This document shows, piece by piece, positions 25,921 to 37,790 of a DNA stretch of 64,000 nt. The first letter of the stretch is position 1, and each line of letters starts with the position of its first letter. The translations under genes and the position numbers were made by a program. The notes beneath the pieces are model-generated. The model was not told the origin of the DNA, ran no database searches, and worked only from the letters and a program-made list of their open reading frames with translations. The stretch comes from Progne subis subis (lineage: Eukaryota > Chordata > Aves > Passeriformes > Hirundinidae). The DNA lies in contig JAKJHU010000063.1 of NCBI GenBank assembly GCA_022316685.1, positions 434,001 through 498,000 on the forward strand. Direction: 5' to 3'.

Positions 25921-25972
25921 AAATAAAAACAAAACAACAACAACACCACCACCAAAAACCACAGCAACAACA
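25921..25972. repeat. (AAC/ACC)n low-complexity tract
   Basis: AACAACAACACCACCACC-type sequence with only occasional other bases. Confidence 0.85.
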
Positions 25973-26139
25973 GAAATCCATCCTAAGTTCCAAACCAATT
26001 TTGTGAAAGAGCCAGAAGCATCATTGCGATTCCCATTGCAAGTGTGGAGTGCAATTAGTATTCTTGTAATTTTTTGTGCTCCCAGTGTTGATGGCTGCAG
26101 TGACCATTTAAAGTAAGTCCTAGGAGGAACTAGGACTGA

Positions 26140-26531
26140 TAAACCCCCAGCTGAGGGAGCTGGGGGTGTTTAGAGAAAAAGAGGCTTGGGGAGGACCTTA
26201 TCGCTCTCTACAACTCCCTGAAAGGAGGCTGTAGCCAGGTGGGGGTCAGGTTCTTCTGCCAAGCAACCAGTGACAGGAAGAGAGGACAGCCTTAAGCTGT
26301 GCTGGGGGAGATTCAGGCTGGACATCAGGAAGAATTTTTTCTTGGAAAGGGTTTTCAAGCCTTGAAATGGGCTCCCCAGGTAGGTGCTGGAGACACCCTC
26401 TCTGGAGGAATTCAGTAAACAACTGGATGCAGTGCTCAGTGGTCTGGTCTGGTTGATGAGGTGATGCTGAATCACAGATTGGACTCGATGATCCTGGGGG
26501 TCTTTTCCAACACAAATGATTGTGTGATTCT
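26140..26531 (+). mobile_element. CR1 LINE, 3'-end copy (about 390 bp)
   Basis: The longest CR1 copy here. It opens with CAGCTGAGGGAGCTGGGG, a known CR1 segment. It continues through a region whose conceptual plus-strand translation, with lesions, resembles the C-terminal end of CR1 ORF2 (RLDIRKNFF, then NGLPR and LETPSLEEF). It ends GGACTCGATGATCCTGGGGG, TTTTCCAACAC and ATTGTGTGATTCTG. In-frame stops break the ORF2 remnant, and the copy is 5'-truncated. Near its start a 10-bp perfect hairpin is visible: ACCCCCAGCT (26143-26152) with AGCTGGGGGT (26158-26167). Confidence 0.93.
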
Positions 26532-27351
26532 GCTCTCCCCTCTCTGCTGTTTGCAGTAGTTCCCCGTCACCCTGCCAGGCTCTGCACTTCTCTGCCTCAC
26601 TTCCACTTTGGAGATGCACTGGGAAAGTTTAGATTCCTTGTGCTGTCTGCAGCAGGAGAGTTTCTATTCATTGCCAGCCCCCAGCTTGAGCCCAGTACCC
26701 TCAGTGCTGACACACAAAGGTCTGTAGCTCCGTTTTTCATCTGCCTACGTTTACACCGCTTCCCTCTCATCAGAAGCACTCCACAATAGGATGCCGTGGT
26801 ATTACATAACTTCTGTGAATAGCGAGGTATTTCTGTGAAAATGCGTTGTGAAATGAGTTGTATTGCATTGTGTAGGACACATAATATGACATTTTCTGGA
26901 GGAAACAATTACTTGCTCCATAATGTTTATCACATTCAGCTCCTCAGTTTATGGTACATTCTTGGTAAGGGCACAAGAGTGTGTTTCTTGGTAAAATAAT
27001 TGTGTTTTAGCTTAGAATATCATCTTTCACTAAACAAAAAACCTACATAAAATGTGTAACAGCAGTCACATCATTGTCATAAGAGAAGTGGACTTTTTCC
27101 ACTTAATTTATTTTGAGAAAACACATTTCCTGCTTATTTTCAAGATTGTTATTTTAAGATGTGGATATCCACATAAATTAGATTTCGTGTCTGAATCACA
27201 GATACAACTTAGTATTGGGAAACTATAAATTGCATGAGTTACTTTTGTGGAAGTGTATCTGTGACACTCTGTTCTTTAAAAGTTGGGGTTTTTTAAAATT
27301 CTTTTCTTCAGGTCTTCTGTGGAATGACTTGCAAACAAAAGTTTGCTTTTG
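26532..27351. other. Gene-free unique sequence between CR1 and foldback
   Basis: No gene and no recognised repeat apart from a small hairpin, GCAAACAAAAGTTTGC (27331-27346), close to the foldback that follows. Open frames are about 100 codons or less. Confidence 0.55.
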
Positions 27352-27475
27352 TTTTATGGGACCAGATTTAACCTTATTATTTTTCTTCTAACAACAGGTG
27401 TCAGCAAAATGACAAGATTTAAATGGCACTCAGTAATAGTTTTGTGGTGTCCTCATAAGTTTGGTTCTCTGGTCC

Positions 27476-27482
<7 letters not shown>
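27352..27482. mobile_element. Foldback / possible Tc1-mariner-like MITE
   Basis: TTTTATGGGACCAGA (27352-27366) and its exact reverse complement TCTGGTCCCATAAAA (27468-27482) form 15-bp perfect arms 101 bp apart. Inside them the arms stay imperfectly similar: TTTAACCTTAT on the left against GAACCAAACTTAT on the right-hand complement. If the element is trimmed to TGGGACCAGA...TCTGGTCCCA, both ends abut TA, as in TA-target transposons. At roughly 120 bp it codes for nothing. The family is unknown to me. A chance foldback or a short inverted duplication is the alternative. Confidence 0.45.

Positions 27483-27517
<35 letters not shown>
27479..27517. repeat. Poly-A run (39 nt)
   Basis: The longest homopolymer in the window. 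It starts inside the right arm of the foldback. Confidence 0.95.
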
Positions 27518-27521
<4 letters not shown>

Positions 27522-27900
27522 CAGAATATTAGAAGGTGTTCAATAAAAGACTTCTTAGTTGTGGCCTCTTTGTTAATGGTCTTGAACTTTTCCTTAGCAT
27601 TAGCTTTGATCACTGACTCTGTGTAATCACCTCCTATTTATGGGCCAGGTCAGCCAATAAATAAAAGTAAATTGGAACTGGACTGTGGCCTTCTGTCAAA
27701 AGGCACAGTTGAGTTTAGACTTTTAAGGATAAGGTGCACTACATGCAATCAAAAGAAGCTGACAGCAGAAGAGTGGTTACTGTCCAAGTGCGCCTTAGAA
27801 CTTCCAGGCTGTTATTGTTTTAATTTTAAACTAGGCAGAAACACTACTCAGTGTAGTGGTTTTACGTTTACTAAATTTTGGTCTTGGTACTTACTCTTTT

Positions 27901-29367
27901 TGTGAGAGAGAGACTAGGAGAAAAACAAAGCAGGCTTAACTTTAAAATTAACAAATAGTTTATTACCTACACTAAAAGAATAGAAAAACAGAAAGTTGGA
28001 AAAAAACTAAAATGGAATGAAACTTTAAAAACTTTTCCTTCTCTTTACAAACTGTTCACTTTCTTACAAAACAACATAAAGAGACAAAACTTGTAATTTT
28101 CAGTCAGTTTAATTATCTGATAATAGTCTTTCATCAATTCATTAGGGGAAGAGTATCCTTTTAATCATGGATCCCACTGACAACTTAGAACAGTTCTCTT
28201 GTGGGTTTTAAACTGTCACAAAAACAACCGCCTGGAGAAACCTGCCTTTGTGACCCTCCCAGGAGCAGCTTTCTAAGCTGCTTATGGGTCATGGGTCTTA
28301 GACTTTTGCATACTGGGGTGTCACCTTTTAAAGATAAATAACTCCAAAGCAAAGGATTCTTCACTTTAAGGTACAGAGATATCCTTCTCACTTCTTCACT
28401 GGCGCAGGGGCTTCTCATCTTTATCTCTGTTCAAGCATCTTATAGGATATTACTTAGTTCATCACAAACACTTTTGCTTAAATCTACACACAAATTAAAC
28501 AATCATCTCCCCAAATGCATATCTTTCCCATGATTTAAAAGAATGACTTAAATATAGAGTTCATTTCCATGGCTCAAGTAAGAATAGAACAACCAACTCT
28601 TCAACCCTCTGTCTTAATAGTCTTTTCACTCTTGCTTTACTGACTTCATCCTGCTGTTTTTTATGTTCACTCTGTCTTTTCTTACTCTCTCAGAGAAGGG
28701 CTGAGCTCTGGAAGCTTTATGCTGCTAAGAAAGAGTTAAATCTACTTAGAGTCTTTGTTTTTCCCTCTGTGGCTCCTGGTGTTAGATGTTTCAAGGCCAA
28801 GCTGATGAAGGAGGAAGAACTCACAGAAACATTAGAGATCAGAGCACCCAAGCAGTCTGGAATCACAAAAACCAGGCAGGATCATAAATGCCTTCTCAGC
28901 CACCCCTCAGTGTAAATCGGAGTGGCTTCAGCCCAAATAGTGTCCATAGCTCTTATCAGGGGCCTGGCAGAGATCTCTCCCTTCTCCAGAGAAATCTGAA
29001 GAAAGTAGCTGTTGCAAAACAGCAACTTCTCCTTCCTCCCCCTTCACCCGTGAGCCGATAGAATCCGGCCAGGCCTCAGGCCAGATCCCCCCCAAAAAGG
29101 GGGGAGCAGCAGGGCAGCTCGATGTTACCTGTCTCTCTCTGGCCAAAGGAAGAAGGAAAAGACCCCACCTACAGGAAATCAAAGCGTTTTATATGGTACT
29201 TCCCAAAGTCGCAACTAACATTTTCAGTGGTCAGAACAGATGTCAATATTCTAACTAACTCTCTGATAGGTCTCTGTCTCTTCCAAAGCAATTCCTAGGT
29301 CCTGACCTAGAGAATTATTTTACATTCTTTTATAACTAGAAACTAAACTCTACTAACCCATGACACA
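27901..29367 (-). mobile_element. LTR-like element of an endogenous retrovirus (minus strand, about 1.45 kb)
   Basis: On the minus strand the block starts TGTGTCATGGGTTAG. TGTCATGG followed by a TTAG/TTAA step is a start I associate with avian ERVL-type LTRs. It ends near CTCTCTCACA, giving TGTG...CACA ends. A TATAAAA box (complement of 29187-29193) and a late AATAAA (complement of 27959-27964) are in the right order, but about 1.2 kb apart, which is long for an LTR. No retroviral coding frame is visible. Boundaries are uncertain: the flanks of these ends do not match. An exact 10-bp repeat CAGGCTTAAC at 27931-27940 and 29366-29375 would instead bracket 27941-29365. A C7-A5-G6 hairpin sits at 29087-29104. 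Confidence 0.6.
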
Positions 29368-29605
29368 GGCTTAACACCCATTTAAAAAAGCATTCTTGGC
29401 ATCTTACTGAAGGGAGACAAGAGCAGCTGTGCTGGAGGCTCTTACAAAGGGACTTGTAAAGCTTTGTTCCCTCTAAGCAATGTGCAAAGTGTAAAATACT
29501 TCTGCAGTGCAAATGCCGTGCTTGGCTTCTCAGCCTCGGTAACAGAAGTGTACAAACGTGAGACAAGAAAATGTCTGTGACGTCTTTACTTCTTTTTTCT
29601 TTTTC

Positions 29606-29629
29606 TTTTTTTTTTTTTTTTTTTTTTTT
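29606..29629. repeat. Poly-T run (24 nt), possible minus-strand tail
   Basis: It precedes AATAAAAACTGTATAGGAG and then the 55-bp repeat copy B. Read on the minus strand, the repeat is followed after about 20 nt by this A run, as in a poly-A retroposon. Confidence 0.8.
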
Positions 29630-29648
29630 AATAAAAACTGTATAGGAG

Positions 29649-29703
29649 TCTTTAGGGTGCCTTAGCAATAATCTCAAATAGCTTGAGAGGAATGACAAAT
29701 CTT
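29649..29703 (+). repeat. 55-bp dispersed repeat, copy B
   Basis: 53/55 identical to 25372-25426, with mismatches inside CAATAATC and AATAGC. It is followed by three more GACAAAT units (29704-29726), so the right edge has expanded as a short tandem array. The nearby poly-T run suggests a minus-strand retroposed origin, though no target-site duplication is evident. Confidence 0.85.
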
Positions 29704-29729
29704 GACAAATCTGACAAATGACAAATAGA

Positions 29730-29767
29730 TGTTGCTTAATAGAGACTGTAAAGTCCATTAAGCAACA
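29730..29767. repeat. 11-bp inverted repeat
   Basis: TGTTGCTTAAT (29730-29740) and ATTAAGCAACA (29757-29767) are perfect complements with a 16-nt loop. Confidence 0.85.
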
Positions 29768-30261
29768 CCTATTTCCAAGTCAAAAACAGTCCTTAGAGTA
29801 ACTTTGACACATACTTGTGTATGTAACATCTTCTGTGTGGAACTGAGTAAGGGTTGGATTGTTTCCTTTCTCCCTTCTTTTAATTCAGTTTTATTATCCA
29901 AAATGGGTCCAAATTAAATTTGGTTGCGAGCAATCTTATGTGCCCTTGCTCCTGCTTCTCTAGGATGGATTCAGGTAAGCTTTATTCAGCTTGTGACTTC
30001 TTTGTGTCAGAAATGGAAAGAAGGTGAAATCAGATATAAAAATATTTCCCCCTCAGTAAAGTAATGGCAGTCTAACAGGATCTGCATGGAGCTTTCCTTT
30101 GTCAGGGCCAGATAGACATCTTAAGAGTCTGACAGATGATCTCTGATTAACTGAGACAAAAAAAATAAAATCAATATTCACTGTTAAGTAAATGGTGGTT
30201 GGCAAGTAGATGGGAAAATATCCAAAGTTTAAAGTAATTGACCCTTACAACACACCAAGAG

Positions 30262-30281
30262 AAACAAACAAACAAACAAAA
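30262..30281. repeat. (CAAA)n microsatellite
   Basis: Five AAAC/CAAA units. Confidence 0.9.
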
Positions 30282-32810
30282 CTGTGAAAACTTTTTCAAG
30301 ATGTCAAAATATGAGCATGGAGTTGCTCACTGCAGGCCCATACTCAGATACTCTTTCTGCTTATTTATCTCATATATCCTTGATGAAGCACTGTAATGCT
30401 GTTTTAAATTTGTCAAATTCAAACCATGTGGGAGCCCCTACTCTGCACAGAGCTGAGCTGAGCTTCACATAAATGCAGTGCCTGTCACATAACAATACCT
30501 CTTTGAAATACTTTTCATATGTGAGATCAGCTCAGGTACCTTCAACAAAGAAATGCTCCCCTCTCCTTAAGAATTTGCACATAGGCTAATCTGGTCCAAA
30601 TATGTGTATATAATTTATGCATATTTTGCATGCACTTTTTCAATCTGTATATTCTTATCTAGAACTGCCCTTCAGTTAAGACCCCTGATTGATAAAGATT
30701 GGTTAATGTTAAAATGTTAGCTGTATGTTTTACCATTGGGAAGACTATTCATTCCTACTTGTTAACTGTGAGAAGAGGTCATGTAGGTTTTTATACATTT
30801 GTCATAAACATCCCTAGCAGGGGGGGTCAGGAGATCCAAGGAAGAACCGATGTAAGGTTAAAAAGAGCAAATTTTTTACTGCAGATGTTTCAGTTCATGT
30901 ACATAAGAGTAAATGCTGGAGAAAGCTGAAGAATAGCGTTGCTGGAAGACTCAGCTCCCTTCTGATTATTATGGACACATGCCCTGAACAGAAGTACAAC
31001 AAACTATTTAAAATCAAACCATTCAAAACCAGAGATGGAAAAGTGTTTGTTGCTGGAGCTTCACTGGATGTGACCTTTGGCTGAGAGCACTCAAAGCATG
31101 CACACCACCAGATCTGAAAATAAATGACGGACAGAAAATTGGCAGGATGCTCCCTGAGGTCTAAATGGTGTAGTGTCATGTCGTTTGTAACTGCACGGAC
31201 ATTTGTCACCGCAATCCTGCACGAAGGACACACACTGTGCAAACCCTTGTTAATGTGTAACACTGCTTTGCAGTTCTGGTGGTGAGAGCTGGGTCTGACG
31301 CTTTCCCTTGTCTTCCCTGAATTCGTTGTGGGAAGCTATCAGATACTTTATGAATTGCACAGTAGGGTCTGCTGTGAGCTATTGAAGTACCAAGATTACA
31401 GCTTATGCCTATACTTCACAGCTTCATTGACAAATTTGTTAAAACTCTTTTCTCTTTGTGCCCCTTCCAGGGTATTATGAACTGCATGTGCCAGGGGAGG
31501 TCACCCAGGAAGGCCTGTGTGCTTGAGAGGAGCACCTCGTTTGCCATCTCATTCATACCTCTCAAGATTTTTTAAGATGAATTATTTATCAAAGAAGCTA
31601 CTGTCAGAAGTTCGGACAGCACATGTCTTCTTTAATTATTCCTGACTTTTTTCCTCCAGGGAAGCACATGGTGAGTTTCTTGAGGAGAGAGTAAAGGTGC
31701 TTTTTCTTCAGGATACCACAGAACAGACTGAAGAAAAATGTCTCTCTCTTTGCTTGTGTGCCAGCAGTGACTAAAGAGTACAACGTCCTGATACCTGTGC
31801 CACAGATCCCTGCTCAGATATTCAGCTCCCTACGTATGGGAAACTCCAGCCAGCACCACCGGAGCTGAAATGTGCTGGACTGACAGTTCTGGATGCTGAA
31901 GGTCTTTTTGTCATGTAATCTGCATTTTAATAGACTAGACAAGACACCATCCAGTATCATCGCAGTCTTGGTAATGAAGGGGGAGATGTGTTGAGAGGAC
32001 ACGCAAATTAATTACCCCAGCATTGAGATCAGACGTGTGAGGGGGAGGGTTCCAGTGGGAAGGCTTCACGTGCAGCTCCATCTGTGGACTGAACTTGCCA
32101 CTTTGGAAATCAGCCCAAGTTTTTCCTGTTCTTTTAATTTTCCAAAGAATTCAGTGATGCTTCAGGTGCCTCTCCGCAGGGAAGTCAGTCAGCCTGCATT
32201 TATAAAGCAACTGCATGCAGAAAGACCAAAACACAATAACTTCTTTTTAAATCAAATTTATATTATTTATGACTTGCTATGAACATTTGCATAAGAACTA
32301 TCTTGTTTGCAGAGACAGTTTTGTTAGGACCTTCACGTGTGTAAAACTCAAATAAACACGCTTCTGAAGCCCTGGCATCCAAAGGCTCCCACAAACATCC
32401 TAAAACACCTTTGCAAGACCTACTCCATGGAACATGCTCTTCTAACAGGTAAGGATTGCAACCTCTGCGTGGGGAAAGGCATTTCATAAGTTGTTGCTCC
32501 CCGAAGCACCTGCTAATGCCTGTCACTGAGCAAGGCTGGTGATGTGGCCAAGTTGGATTCGTGCTGTGGTCCAGCAGGAGCTGCTGTGACTCATTAGGCT
32601 GAGCACACTGATGAGAAGGTTTTTTCCCATTAGCTCAAGAGCAAATGTCCATTTCAGCCAATGTTTTGTGAAAGACAATTGGTAAAATACCAACAATTCC
32701 TGCATATGGGCTTTAATTTACCAGAGTACACCAAGCATTTTTGACTTAGGTCTAAAACATGACTCTAGGTTTTCATGTTAGCATATTCCTTTTCAGTAAA
32801 CCAGAGCTAT

Positions 32811-32851
32811 ATGCTTGATGTAAATGCTTGATGTAAAATGCTTGATGTAAA
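32811..32851. repeat. Triplicated 14-15-bp tandem repeat
   Basis: ATGCTTGATGTAA occurs three times head to tail, separated by A or AA. The first two copies are 14 bp apart and the last two 15 bp. Confidence 0.9.
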
Positions 32852-35800
32852 AAGAAGAGCAGGCTAAGAGATAATGTTGGAAAGCAATGAGAGCAAGGAG
32901 AAGGGAAGGAAAAAAGCTAAATTAAGAGTGAATGATTTCCCCCTTCTCTCTTTCTGAAATGAGCAATGAGGGTTTTGGCTACAAAGTTCCCTTCTGGGGC
33001 TGAGTTACCCACACAGCATCCACCTGCCCCAGTAGCTCTTGCCACATCAAGGCTCTAAATTAGCCTCAGGTGGGCTGGCTGCACCCAGGAAGTAGCAGGC
33101 AGGCTTGGTTTTTTGCCTGTGAAAAGCAAGAAACATTGAATTAGAGCAAACACGAGCTCCTTCTTCAGCACCTGACAACAGGTAAGAAACTTTGTGCTTT
33201 GTGACACGATACGGCTAAAACAAGTTACCCTGATATTTCCAATTTAGGGGGCAGTGTGTGTCTCCCTGCCTGGAGTTAGCTTAGGTCCTGCCCTGCTCAC
33301 TCTCGTTTCTTTGGAGTGTTACACAAAAAAACAAAGGGAGAAGGGGCTAGTGGGTATCTGTGTGCTGCCTGTAGGGTGGGCTTTTGGAGGAGATGGTACT
33401 TGTGGTGGAAAGGGCAAGCTCTGGAGGTACAGGGGTGACTCTGAGCCCTGTCAGAGGGGCTTGCTCCTGTCTGCTCTTCAGGGTGCTTAGTGATGTACTC
33501 CTCTGAGCACGGTGTGTGTTGTGGTCTCAGGCAGCCGGCTGGGGTTTTGTCATTCGTGTGGTGCCTGTCGGAGGGGCTCCTTGAGCTACAGGTGAGGATG
33601 TCTCATTTTCTGGGTGCTATGAAAGAAGTCTTTCCATACTCTTAGTTTATCATGCTTGCCAGCTGCTGGCTTATTTTGCTTCCTCAAGTGGTCATAGAAA
33701 GAAAACAAAAAATAGTTTAGGGAACAGAATTTTGGTCCCAACAAACTTCTGTCCTGATGAATCCACCCCACCGTTGCCATATGTGAGATAAACCTAATCT
33801 TTAGCTGCTGAGTCGTCTGGAAGTCCGTTCAGCTTGCAGCTGGGGATGAGGTATTGATAAGGAGATTGTCTCAACCATTCAAGCCACCACCTTTTCTAGG
33901 ATCTCTTTACTAGTGCTGCAGGGCACCAGGGCTAGCTGCCCAGGGATGAGGGGTTTCTCAGCCATCCCTTGGGATGTTATCCACTCCTGCTGGTGACCAG
34001 GAGCCTCAGTGATGGGCTGTGGCCCCCCTTCCTCCTCTTGGCTTGGCACCCAGTCTGCAGCACCCCGCCCCAATGGGTTTTTTCTGTTTTCTTTGGCAAA
34101 ACTTACACTTTCATTTCTAACTAGGAACTGCTGTAAAGCTTAGGATTTTTCCCTCTTAAGCATTTACTCTGTATTTCTCCTCTCTTAATTATACAAGTTT
34201 GTTTTTTTTTTTCCTTTGAATTCTTCCTCCTGTTGTTTCTCTGCTCACAACTAAGACCCTTTTAATCTGTAGTTCTTCTTCCATATAGGTTCTCTCTGTG
34301 TCAAACCATACAAGTTTTTCTCTCAACCTTCTTCAGTATTTTTCTTTGTCACCTCTGTGATAGCCTTATTTACTGCCTCCTGTTCCAGGCACTGTCATTA
34401 CTTCTTTTCTTGGATAAGTTAGAGAAAATTTGGAAACTATCAATACAGAATTGTTTGAATGTGGTTTCAAAAGTTTCCCTCTTGATCTGTGTGACTGGAA
34501 GAGGAAACCTTTGGTTCTTTAAAGACTCTTTTTTCCCAAAGTACTGATGGAAAAACTGTGAGGTCCACTGCTTCTGCTGAAACTAGCTGTAATGTGAGAT
34601 GGGGCGAAGAATCCACTTGAGCTATCCATTTTAATAGCAAATATCTGACCTTTTTTTTTTTTTTCTCAAGGGTTTTGTGCCATTTCTGCACATCTCTGTT
34701 CTGCTTTTTTTATGATCTTGTGCTGCTTCATGTGCTGCTTTTCTTTGGGTTTTTTTCCATATTTTATTTCCGTGCATAGAGTGTCTAAATTTGTTGTAAG
34801 TTATGCTGGAAGAAAACTCTGTTATCTATATCAATAGAGCTCTGCAACAAACCTTTCCTGCCAAACCATATTTACTGTACGTACTGTATTTTTAAGCAGC
34901 AAAATACTTATTTTGAGTAGAAAAAACAAACTCATTTTCTTAATTAACTTTTTTATGGAGGGTTTAACGCATGTTCATTATAGAAATTGCAGCTCTCCTC
35001 CGAAAAATTGACTGTAAAAAAAAGTTCTTTGTGATGTTCCATATTTATTGTGCCTTAGTGATTTTCATATAAAATACATGCAGGTTGGGACTGAAAAGAT
35101 GCTTTTGTTTTTCTACCTGGCAGCCTTGTGCATTCAACTGGGGCTTTGGCTCAAGCTGGGTTTTTTGCCTCCCCATGCATCAGCACCAGCAGGACAAATT
35201 ACAGCTTCTGTTTACACCTGCCTTTTCAGTGTGCTTGTGCAGGTGTGACAAAATACAGCCTAGCAAACTGTGTTGTGCGAGGGGACTCAAATCTAGCTTG
35301 GCTGCTGTTGTGCTGGCCCTGTAAAACTAACAGGAGTTGGGAAGGGGGAAAATAATTTTTCTTTTTGGCATGGCCACAGGTACGTTTACACTTGAGGAAC
35401 ACATCTGCTAGACAGACAAACAAATAGCTGACATCCTCACACAGTCATATCCTGAAAAATAACTGTGCTGCTAGCCAGGAAAATAAATCCTTCTGCATTA
35501 GGCAGCTGGTTGTGTTCTTAGCAGCTTCTATAGGTACCTGTGTCTGGAAGGCTGCAGGATGGAGTTTTTCCCTAATTCCCCAACAAAAGGAAGTTTTTCA
35601 ATTGTTTAATTTAAAGCTGCTTTACAGCCCAGGGTTGTTGGACAGCTTCTGTTTGGTGAGTATTGTGTGATAGGCATGATCAGCACCCAGGTTCCTGCAG
35701 TGCTGCTGGGGAAAGAAAACCCTTACCTAAAAATTCTGGTGGGTTCCAGGGTGAGATGTGGGTCACTGAGGCACCCGGGGCAGAAGATTCGCTCCCTGGA

Positions 35801-36599
35801 GGACAGTTGATCCTCTAGTGTCTTTGAAGGTTTTGGTGAGGGGCCTTTTGGACACAGTTGGCTACTTTGTGGATTAAAGTTGATCTACAAGCGGAGGTGG
35901 GTCACAAACAGTCAGTTTGTCCCAGGGTATAAATTCACAGGTGTTTTTACTAAAGTTTTGGCAGACCAAGTAAGGCTTTGGTTTCTGAGCTCGCATCAAG
36001 ACACCGCTCCTCTGCAGCCACCAAGACCTTCAGGCATGTCACCCTGAAGATGCTGCTTGCAGACATCTCTCCCTAAGCCAGTGCATTCAGAGGCTGGACC
36101 AGGCTCTGTAATGCTCAAGTGTCTGGAGATTTTCTTTTGGTGCCATTTTGAAATCCACTATGTGCAAAGTAAAATCGGCAGAGGAGAAATCCACCTCTCA
36201 CTGTTCATTTTTTAAGAGATCTTGATGGTTATAAGAGAAGTTACATCTTCCTCCCCCATCCACTCCCTTTGAAATATCCAGCAGGATGAGGGACAAAGAA
36301 ATTCCTTGAGTTCTTTCTAAATAAGATTTGCAAGATTTGTTTTCTGATTACAGTGTAGGTACACATATTTGGAAGAGGAGATCATTTTGTTGACCTGTTC
36401 CCATGTGATTGCTGTGTTTGAGATTGTTGTAGAATCCCAGCTTTGTGTTCACAACTGTTTTGTTTTATCCCTGTGATTTTTTTTTCTCCCACATGCTTTT
36501 TTCTTCATTTTCTTCTTACAATATTGACACATGTTCATCCTACCTGAGGTTGCAATTTTATTAAACACCTTTACAGTCCATCTTGTCGCAACATCACTT

Positions 36600-36780
36600 T
36601 CAGTGAAAGGCCCCTGCATATTGTTTTAATCAAGGAGGTTGCATTTTATTCTTTTGAACTGTAAAATTGCAAGTAGAAAGAGCAGCATAAAAACCCTGAG
36701 AATTAATTAGTTGCAAATGGGCTTCTTGGCACATAAGGAAAGGCTTTCATTTTGCTGTTAATATAAGGAAAATATGATTA
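36600..36780. promoter_or_regulatory. Candidate conserved non-coding element
   Basis: Repeat-free, with CATATTGTTTTAATCAAGG and GAGAATTAATTAGTTGCAAATGG. The second contains a paired-homeodomain-like TAATTAATTA-type core and an octamer-like TGCAAAT. No open frame covers it. This is inference from motifs only. Confidence 0.23.
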
Positions 36781-36793
36781 GAATTCATCAGGG

Positions 36794-36809
36794 AAAAAAA
36801 AAAAAAAAA
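36794..36809. repeat. Poly-A run (16 nt)
   Basis: Preceded by CATCAGGG. Confidence 0.95.
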
Positions 36810-37086
36810 CAACCTTAAACTTGTACAGTTCATTTGAACAAGGCAAGAATAGGAGTTCCACGCTTATGTGGAAGATGCTTACCTGGAATTTAAAATATGT
36901 ACCCCTTAACACATGGCTCCTAATTATTTTCTGCAGTGTCTCTTGAAGCAAATTGTCATGTAGCCCAAGGTGAATGGGTTTGCTCCTCAGTTTTGTACCC
37001 AAACAGCAGTACTGGATGGGTATCCACTGAAGTGTTAAAGTATCACTCCATGTCCTCTAGCTCTCTTGGTTGCCAGAAATAATGGG

Positions 37087-37106
37087 AAATAAATAAATAA
37101 ATAAAA
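37087..37106. repeat. (AAAT)n microsatellite
   Basis: About five AAAT units. Confidence 0.9.
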
Positions 37107-37771
37107 GGGTAGAAACCAGAGTAAGAGTTCTCCACATGGGGAACCCCCCTGCATCCAGCAGCGAGCCGAGAGCCCTGTGCCAGGCCTGTTTGTTTAAGAG
37201 CAGTCATACACGTCCTTTAAGCAGGCGTCAAATTTGGAAATCCCTGATCTTCACACTGCTTCATGGCAGCACATTCCTCAGAGCCCAGTGGATTTATTAT
37301 CCTTGTTGCCCCTTTCTTTACTTGAAACATGGGAAACAAGAGAAGCTTTTTGCCTTTGTCCTTACCCTACAAGTTTTGCAAGGGCCCTGAGCCCTGTTTC
37401 TGTAGATGTGTTTGTAAGGGCAAGACCTCTGTCATGACTTAACGCTGGCAATGAGACAATATTATCAGAAGCCTTTTTGGGGCTGGTAACTGAGACTGTG
37501 TGTTCTGCCATCCAGGGAGTAGATTAAATCCCAGGCAGTGGTCTTATTTTCTTCTTTCATGGTGTGAAAGTGCTGTTTTGGTGGGTTAATTATCTGCAGG
37601 TAGCAAGGAACAAAGGTCAGGGATGTGTGCTGATATTCTGAATGAAAGAGAATTTTCTAAGTAATTGCTGAGAAAAGTCAGGAGTTAAGAAAACAAGCTG
37701 GACTTTGGGCTCGTGAAGACCATAATCGCTCCTCTTCTGCCTTCTGAGATGCTGCTTGTGAAAAGGTCATT

Positions 37772-37790
37772 AAAAAAAAAAAAAAAAAAA
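37772..37790. repeat. Poly-A run (19 nt)
   Basis: Preceded by AAAAGGTCATT and followed by GGCTTG. Confidence 0.95.

Noticed and set aside
29336..29758. 140-codon minus-strand frame with a lysine-rich block
   Set aside because: The lysine block is the poly-T run read in reverse. The rest spans the repeat copy and unique DNA.
33879..34073. GC-rich 64-codon minus-strand frame
   Set aside because: Short, no splice-site pair, no known domain. Composition alone explains it.
37430..37475. TGTCATGACTTAACGCTGGC, similar to an avian LTR start
   Set aside because: The resemblance covers about 20 bp only. No TATA box, poly-A signal or matching CA end follows at a plausible distance.
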